A stretch of DNA of 64,000 bases from Neocallimastix lanati (nom. inval.) (taxonomy: Eukaryota; Neocallimastigomycota; Neocallimastigomycetes; Neocallimastigales; Neocallimastigaceae), in contig JACVTC010000170.1 of assembly GCA_016946835.1 (NCBI GenBank), positions 17,501 to 81,500 of the forward strand, written 5' to 3'. The translations under genes and the position numbers were made by a program. Below are positions 57,679 through 64,000 of this stretch, one piece after another. Numbering within the stretch: the stretch's first letter is position 1; every line of letters starts with the position of its first letter. The notes beneath the pieces were generated by a model that saw only the letters and a list, made by a program, of their open reading frames with translations, did no database searches and was not told the origin of the DNA.

Positions 57679-58963
57679 TTTACAGTAGAGAATTAATATA
57701 ATAATAAATGAAATGAAAATATATATTTAGAGTAAGTGATATTTTGTTTAAAACTGAAATACTATTTTTAAAAATTAATATTACATATATAAATAATATA
57801 AAAAAATTTTTTTTAAAATATTTGTATATATAATAAACTTTCTCCTTTTATAAACAATTATCATTACTTTAATAATTATATTATTATAAGAAATTATTAA
57901 TTTATACAATTCTTCAATTATTACATTTAAATTTAAATTTCAAATTGAAATTGATGCTGTTAATTTATACTATCAAAATTATTTAAATTAAAATATTTTT
58001 AAATAATTCCAAATCATATATACTTATTATTACAAAGAATAATTTGATATAATAATATAAAGAAATAAAGAAATCTGTCCTAATGATAATTTTTATATTT
58101 ACAAACGTAATTCATTTGATATATAATATATAAATTTAAAATGTTTATAAATTTTTGTTTTGATAATTTATATTTTTTAAATTAATGAAATTCTTTTTTT
58201 TTTTAAAAAAAAATATATATATATATAAATATATATGTATAAAAAATTATATATGTAACAAATTTTAATAGTTAACTTTATTTAACTATTTTAAATAATA
58301 ATAATACTATTAATAATAAAAATAACAAATACATATATATATTATATTATTTTATATAAACATATATATTATTTTTAAATTTCAAATTATAATTTAATAA
58401 TACTTTTATTTAAATAAATAAACTACCTTATGCAAGATATTATTGTATATACATAATTCTACTAACATACTATAAATGGTCTTTTCGTCTTTAAATGAAA
58501 TAAATATTATAATTTGTAATGTCTTTTATTTTTATTTATTTATTTATTTTATTTTATTTTATTTTATTTTTTTTTTTTTTTTTCTAGTTTTAGTTTATTA
58601 ATTTCAGTTTTTTAGTTTTTTTTTATTTATTTTTTTTCTTATTTTTTTTTTAACATATTAATTTAATTATATTTTTTAATTTTTTTATTTTTAAGTAAAT
58701 AATTTAAATAATATATTATATAAATAATCAATTTTTTCTTGTTTTTTCTTTTTTGTCATTTTTTCTTATTTATTTTTTTTCTATCTTTTTTTTTTGTGGA
58801 TATATTAATATTATTAATAATATATTTATATAGTTTTCATTGTTTACTAAATATTGAATAAAGCTATATATTTTATTTGCTTATTTAAATTGAAAACAAG
58901 TTATTCTTAAAATTTAATAATACAAAAAAGAAAAAAAAGAAAAAAAAATAGTAGTTATATCAT
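56305..58963. other. AT-rich spacer
   Basis: No gene seen. (TTATA)n at 56782-56845, TA run at 57303-57330, poly-A at 57618-57643 followed by (AAT)n at 57647-57677. The 57400-57480 patch is less AT-rich but not recognised. Confidence 0.6.
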
Positions 58964-59575
58964 TTATTTTGAATTTTGGTCATTTTTAAAGTCATCAAAA
59001 CAGAGAGCAATAGCCATCATTAAGGCACTATCGACTCCTGGCGCTATTTTAATATAATAATCATCTTGACTGGATAAAGCATATTTATCTTCTAATTCTT
59101 TCTTTGTAATTTTACAAACTAAAATTTCTTCTTTGCCCTCACGATATTTAATTTCACAAACTGAACCAAAATAGTCACAATGCATGTCAACATATTCAAT
59201 ATTACCTGTTGATTTATTATGAAATTGAACGGTAAACTTCTTCTTTACAAGTAATGAATCTGGTGTAATTTTACCAATGACTTTAGAGTTATCATCACCT
59301 TCAAATATGGTCATTTGACCCTTTAAAGAAAGAATCTTATTTTGAATGTTAAGAATTGGAGTATTATCTAATTCATGTATAAATTTTTTATCTCTGATAC
59401 TAAAGGCTTTTCCCTTACATTTAAAATAAGATTCTCCATCTATACCTTGAACAATATAATCTTCATTAGAAAAAGACAATATTTTTTCTTTTAATATTAA
59501 AGTAATTTCTTTATCATGAACAAAACGTTGATTGATAGCAACAATTTGTTTTGTTGGTTTTTTAATTGATGCCAT
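58964..59575 (-). CDS. LURP-one-related (LOR) domain protein 5
   Basis: 203 aa, single exon, ATG at 59575. A full LOR domain with little else: ITLILKEKILSFSNEDYIV, YFKCKGKAFSIRDKK, PILNIQNKILSLKG, TIFEGDD, EYVDMHCDYFGSVCEI and APGVDSALMMAIALCFDD. It is close to LOR gene 1 (the PILNIQNKILSLK phrase is identical), so these two are likely recent duplicates moved to opposite strands 43 kb apart. No signal peptide. Function unknown. Confidence 0.83.
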   Translation of the reverse strand: MASIKKPTKQIVAINQRFVHDKEITLILKEKILSFSNEDYIVQGIDGESYFKCKGKAFSIRDKKFIHELDNTPILNIQNKILSLKGQMTIFEGDDNSKVIGKITPDSLLVKKKFTVQFHNKSTGNIEYVDMHCDYFGSVCEIKYREGKEEILVCKITKKELEDKYALSSQDDYYIKIAPGVDSALMMAIALCFDDFKNDQNSK

Positions 59576-59900
59576 TTTTACTAATTTTATTTAATTTTAT
59601 TTTATTTTTATTTTTATTATTTAATATCTTTCTATTAGATCTATAATAATATTTAAATTTTATTTATTTTTTTTTTTTAATTTTTTTTATTTTCTTTACT
59701 ATTATATTTTTTTTATTATTATTATTATTTATTATCTTAGAATAATATATAAATATATATAAAATAAATATAATTTAAAATGTTTATATACTATTTAATA
59801 TATTAATATATTAATATATTATATAAGATTAAAATAATTCTTTATATAATATTATTTTTATTTATATTATTATATATTAAATAATCTAAAATAAAATAAT
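59576..59900. other. AT-rich upstream region of LOR 5 and copia E boundary
   Basis: T-rich leader of LOR 5, then AT DNA up to the outer end of the copia E LTR. Nothing else seen. Confidence 0.5.
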
Positions 59901-60153
59901 TGTTAAGAATGTAACTGAAATCTAACAATCTCAATTATGATTATTTTAGTTAATATGGCTTTTATTTATTTAAATTTAATTATATGAATATTACATAATA
60001 AAGAATATTACAGTTTAACAAAATATAATAAATAAGATTAATAATAACTATTTAATAACTATCTAATAACTAATGTATTCATAATGTGATTATTTGTGGC
60101 GTATTAATATTACAATGTATAATGTATAATTATAATGTAGCTAATACTTAACA
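59901..60153 (-). repeat. 3' LTR of copia E
   Basis: 253 bp with perfect TGTTAAG / CTTAACA inverted ends, next to the element's polypurine tract. No partner LTR lies on the other side. Confidence 0.8.
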
Positions 60154-60262
60154 TTCCCCCTACATTATGCATTTGGTAATAATATAAAAAATAAAGTTTT
60201 AATAAAAATTTTTTTTTTTTTTTTATAGTAAATTTTTAATAATAAATTTTTTTTTTTTTTTT

Positions 60263-61749
60263 TTAATTGAAAATAAAATCAGTAAAACATTTCATTTTTG
60301 GTCCAGATATCACTTTAGTTAAAGGATCAGCTAACATAGTATCGGAGGATATATGTTCTAAATTCATTTCTTTTCTGTTTATTTTTTCTTGAATGTATTT
60401 GTAATCAATGTACATGTGTTTACATCTACCTTTTGCATTTTCATTTTCAGCGATATTTTTACAAGATTTATTATCAACTTTAATTTTTAAATTAATTTCT
60501 TTATTGAATATTTCTTTTAGTAATTTCTTTAATTTCATTCCTTGTTTTGCGCATTCAGTTAATGAAACATATTCTGCTTCAGTGGTTGATAATGTGATGC
60601 TCTTCTGAGTTTCAGATTTCCATGAAATTGGACTTTTTCCAAATAAGAAAATCTATCCACTGGTAGATTTTCTTGTTTCTTCATCGCCAGCGAAATCAGC
60701 GTCTGAGTAGGCAATTAAATTTTTACTTCCATAGTAATAAATATATTTTTCTTTAGTAGATTTTAAATATCTTAAGATCATCAATGCTGATTTTAGATCA
60801 ACTTCTATTGGGTTTTCGGCGTGTCTTGCAGCTTGATTAACTGCAAATGAGATGTCTGGTCTTGTTTTTGTGGAAACAAATAATAAAGCACCAATAATAG
60901 ATTTATAATCTGTTACGTTTACTTGTGTTGAATTTTCTCTTTTTTCTAAAGTAATTTTTCTACATGGGTTGTTAATTGGTTTTGTCTTATTCATCTTGTA
61001 ATTCTTAATTAATTTTTCAATGTAGTCTTGTTGATTAATTTTATATCCTTCTTCAGTTTTAAAAATATTTATTCCTATAATTTTGTTAGCTTCTGTGTCT
61101 TTTGAAATTTTATATTTTTCTTTTAATTTATTGCTTATATATTTAATTTCTTTATCTTCTCCAGTAAGTAAGATATCATCAACATAAAGACATAATATAG
61201 CACATAAATTTCCATTGTGATATTTTGTAAATAAACATTGATCAATACTCAATTGTTTTAAACCAATATTTTTTAAATAACTTGATATTTCTTTATACCA
61301 TTGTCTTCCGGCTTGTTTCAAACCATATAGAGCCTTATTTAATATCCAATATTTTCCAGAATTATAATTTTTATCTCCTTCTGGTATGTCCACGTATATT
61401 TCTTCTTCTAATTTGGCATTTAAATAAGCTGCCTTTATATCCATTTGTCTTAAGTTCCATTTGTATTCTGATGCAATGGCAATTGTAATTCTTAAACTAT
61501 CTGCTTCAATTGTTGGTGAATATGTTGATGTATAGTTAACACCTTTTCTCTGTTTGAATCCACGAGCAACTAATCTTGCTCTTTTAACACCATTATCTTT
61601 AGTAGTAAATACCCATCTAGTATCAATTAAAGTAGTATCTTTAGGAATATTATTAACTATTCTCATTACTTTTTGTTCATACATATTATTGATTTCTTTT
61701 TTAATTGCATCTTTCCATTTATTTGAATCGTTAGAATTTATTGCTTCAT
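60263..61749 (-). pseudogene. Copia E RT and RNase H
   Basis: Reads NKWKDAIKKEINNMYEQKVMRIVN from about 61740, then WVFTTKDN, ARLVARGFKQ, QMDIKAAYLNA, ALYGLKQAGR, YVDDILLTG and RNase H D (YSDADFAGD). A TAG at 60653-60655 interrupts TSG-stop-IFLFGKSPISW. The same frame then goes on with E (STTEAEYVSL), D (VDNKSCKNIA) and D (TMLADPLTK), stopping at 60263. Only the nonsense codon breaks this half; catalytic residues are intact. Confidence 0.87.
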
Positions 61750-63279
61750 GGGATTAACTGTTTTAATTAATAATACTTTGTTTTTCTTTATTGTTAATTG
61801 TTCATTATCATTTGTATTTTCTTTTTCATTTAAATCAATGAATTTTCTTTTGTTATTATTTTTATGAGTATCGGTATTTTCCATTTCATTATTTTCTAAA
61901 TTATTTTTGTTATTATCTTGAATATTTATAGCCATATCATTATTATTAGAATTATTTAAATTGTTGTTTGAACTTTTATCAATTAATATATCAGAGTTTT
62001 GATTTGTGTTTAAGTTTTCATGTTTTTTATTCAAATTCATGTTATTATTAATATTGTTATAAATGTTATTGTTATTGTTTAATATAATTTTATTATTGCC
62101 ATTAATAATTTCTTGGTTGTTATTATTTGAATTATTTGAATTATTTAATTGATCATAACTGCCTTTTTCCCCCTCAATTGAATAATTCGAAGGAAAAATA
62201 GAATTAATATATTCTTCTGATAGAAAGGTAGTATTAATAGTTCCAGGAATATTTTCCAAGAAATAAACGTCTCTAGCTGATACAATACAGTTAGAAGATA
62301 AATCTAAAATACGGTAACCAGTAGAGTCCGAAGCATAACCAAGAAAAATTCCAGGTTTAGAATTATTTTCAAATTTATTCTTTTTATGATTATTATGGAA
62401 ATATACTCTGCAACCAAAAACACGTAGGTGTGATATATCAATAGGTTTATTGAAGAAAACTACATCTGGGATTTTTGAATTATTACCTTGGTGAGGATTA
62501 AGATTATATAAACGATATGGGCATAGAATAGCAGAATCCCAAAAATTAAGAGGTAATTTGGCAGAATTAAGTACCGTGGTTGCACAATTATTAAGAGTTT
62601 GATTAATTCGTTCTGAACGACCATTTTGTTGTGGGTAGCCAGGAGTTGAATGAATTAATTTTATACCATTTTCGGAAAGATACTTGTTGAAATTTTCATT
62701 TGTGTATTCGGTTACGTTGTCGGCTTTTAAAGTTTTAATTGTAAATTCAGTAGTATTATTCATTAGTTTGTGAAATTTAATAAATGCGTTATAAACATCA
62801 GATTTATTTTTTAAAAGGTAAATACAGCATTTTCTACTATAGTCATCCATAAAAGTTACGTAGTAATTGAAATCGTTATAGGATGTTTTTAATTTACCAA
62901 CTACATCGGAGTGTACAAGTTGTAGTGGTTGTGTGGTACTGTTTTCAATCACATAAAATGGTTTTCTTCTCATTTTGCTGATTTTACATTGAGTGCAGTC
63001 CTTTTTGTTGTGAATACACGTGTGGTTTAAAACAAATTTTTCAATATCTTTAGTATTGTTGAAGTGACCTAATCGTGCATGCCAAAGATCATAATCGAAA
63101 TTGCTAATATCAATATTTAAAGATTTATACATTTTAAAGGGTGTAGTGTATAATGAGAAGAGATTTTCTTTGTCGGCATAAATTTTCGCAACTGGTTTAT
63201 TGTTTTTGAATAATTGAAGTCTATCCTTATTTAAATATTCATCGAAATCGATAATAATGGTAAAATTATATATATTAAC
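61738..63279 (-). pseudogene. Copia E integrase with Asn-rich linker
   Basis: The frame is open from 63279 (first Met at 63132). DEYLNKDRLQLFKNNK and FDYDLWHARLGHFN mark the GAG-pre-integrase; zinc residues are in HTCIHNKKDCTQC. Catalytic D (VHSDVVGK) and E (NGRSERINQ) are present, and the middle Asp is in KADNVTEY, where the usual DNG reads DNV. A poly-Asn-rich linker follows. It ends by frameshift at 61738 (NPMKQ-stop), one base out of the RT frame. Confidence 0.87.
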
Positions 63280-64000
63280 TTATTGTTTATTTTTGAAAAT
63301 TATTAATATTTCTTCTTAATATTTTTTTTTATTATAAATAGTATTTACCATTTAATTTCTTATTTATTAAATATTCTAATAATAATAATAAATAGATATA
63401 ATGTTTATTTTTTATTAATAAAAATGAAAGGTTCTGAAGGAAAAACAATAGTAAAAATTAAATATATATAAAAAAAACTTTAAATGATTAATAATTTAGG
63501 GTCCTTTTTTTAAAATTAATAAAAAAAATATTTAAATAAATAGAAAAATCTTTGCTTTATTATGATATAATAATTATTTAATTATTATTAAAATTTTAAT
63601 ACCGAAAAAAAAAAAAAAAAAAAAAAAAAGTATATATATATATTTTAAATAAATATTTATATTTATATATAAAAGAAAGCAAGAAAATAAAAATTTTAAA
63701 TAAAACTATACCACAATAAAAACGAAAAATAAAAATAAAAATAAAGTTTTATTTCTATTATATATTACATGATAGAAAAATATTAAATTTATTTATATTT
63801 ATATTTTTAAGTATTTTTTGATGAAAATATTAAATAGTTATTTAAAAATAAAAAAAAAATTATACTAAACTTTTATATATAGGAAAAAATATTAGAAAAT
63901 TAAATACAATTAAAAAAATAACTCTATATATAACTCAATACATAAATTTATAATATATTATAATGAATGATTTATTATTTTTTTTTTTATTATTATTATT
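63280..64000. other. AT-rich DNA to window end
   Basis: No gene seen. Poly-A at about 63606-63629 and TA/AT repeats. No LTR for copia E was found here. Confidence 0.6.

Larger units (their letters stand above)
59901..63279 (-). mobile_element. 5'-truncated Ty1/copia element E
   Basis: On the minus strand: pre-integrase, integrase, Asn-rich linker, RT, RNase H, polypurine tract (AGGGGGAA at 60154-60164), 3' LTR. Gag, protease and 5' LTR are absent, and the frame opens at 63279, almost the same point where copia A is truncated. One frameshift (near 61745) and one nonsense codon (60653) inactivate it. It is clearly the same family as copia A. Confidence 0.9.

Overview
The window is nuclear DNA from an extremely AT-rich eukaryote. 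Intergenic DNA is about 85-90% A+T, with long poly-A/poly-T tracts and AAT/ATT microsatellites. The standard genetic code reads throughout and host genes are mostly intronless. My best guess is an anaerobic gut fungus (Neocallimastigomycota). This rests on the composition, Ty3 and Ty1/copia elements with Asn-rich linkers, several LURP-one-related (LOR) genes, a B-box/TLDc gene and a bacterial-type SstT transporter gene. The lineage is inferred; no rRNA or other taxonomic marker is present.

Layout. 1-968: wreck of a Ty3/gypsy pol. 2025-10433: a nearly intact Ty3/gypsy element (1,025- and 1,052-bp LTRs with two substitutions between them, flanked by TGAG). It has a long structured leader, gag, and a pol reached by a likely programmed -1 frameshift. 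10835-14297: 5'-truncated Ty1/copia element with its 3' LTR. 14851-15144: a perfect 127-bp inverted repeat. 15447-16102: LOR gene 1. 16.1-23.6 kb: AT-rich spacer with one Pro/Asn/Gln-rich gene (19433-19984, minus). 23663-24962: B-box/coiled-coil/TLDc gene with a frameshift. 27179-27964: LOR gene 2 (minus). 28-35 kb: spacer with one less AT-rich island. 35025-36284: Na+/serine-threonine symporter (minus). 39207-40364: LOR gene 3 (minus), followed by a LOR pseudogene at 42768-43220 (minus).

43.9-53.1 kb is a copia graveyard. It holds a decayed RT, then an 8.3-kb LTR-to-LTR unit (44776-53064). That unit contains a gag remnant, a 100-bp GC-rich island, a second copia RT/RNase H with its own LTR, about 3.3 kb of non-coding DNA, and a pol whose RT active-site segment is deleted. 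A nine-copy minisatellite (53286-54082) leads into a small secreted six-cysteine defensin-like peptide (54272-54508). 54.5-56.3 kb holds a poly(A)-tailed retrocopy with 13-bp target duplications and an exon-like 60-codon ORF. 58964-59575 is LOR gene 5 (minus). 59901-63279 is another 5'-truncated copia element (minus).

The host genes form no operon-like unit. The common theme is dispersed amplification of LOR paralogues on both strands, interleaved with retroelements, plus two isolated genes of special interest: the transporter and the secreted cysteine-rich peptide. The strongest mechanistic signals lie in the intact Ty3 element, where gag ends on a canonical T TTA AAT slippery heptamer followed by a GC-rich hairpin, and the leader carries four copies of a hairpin kept foldable by wobble changes.
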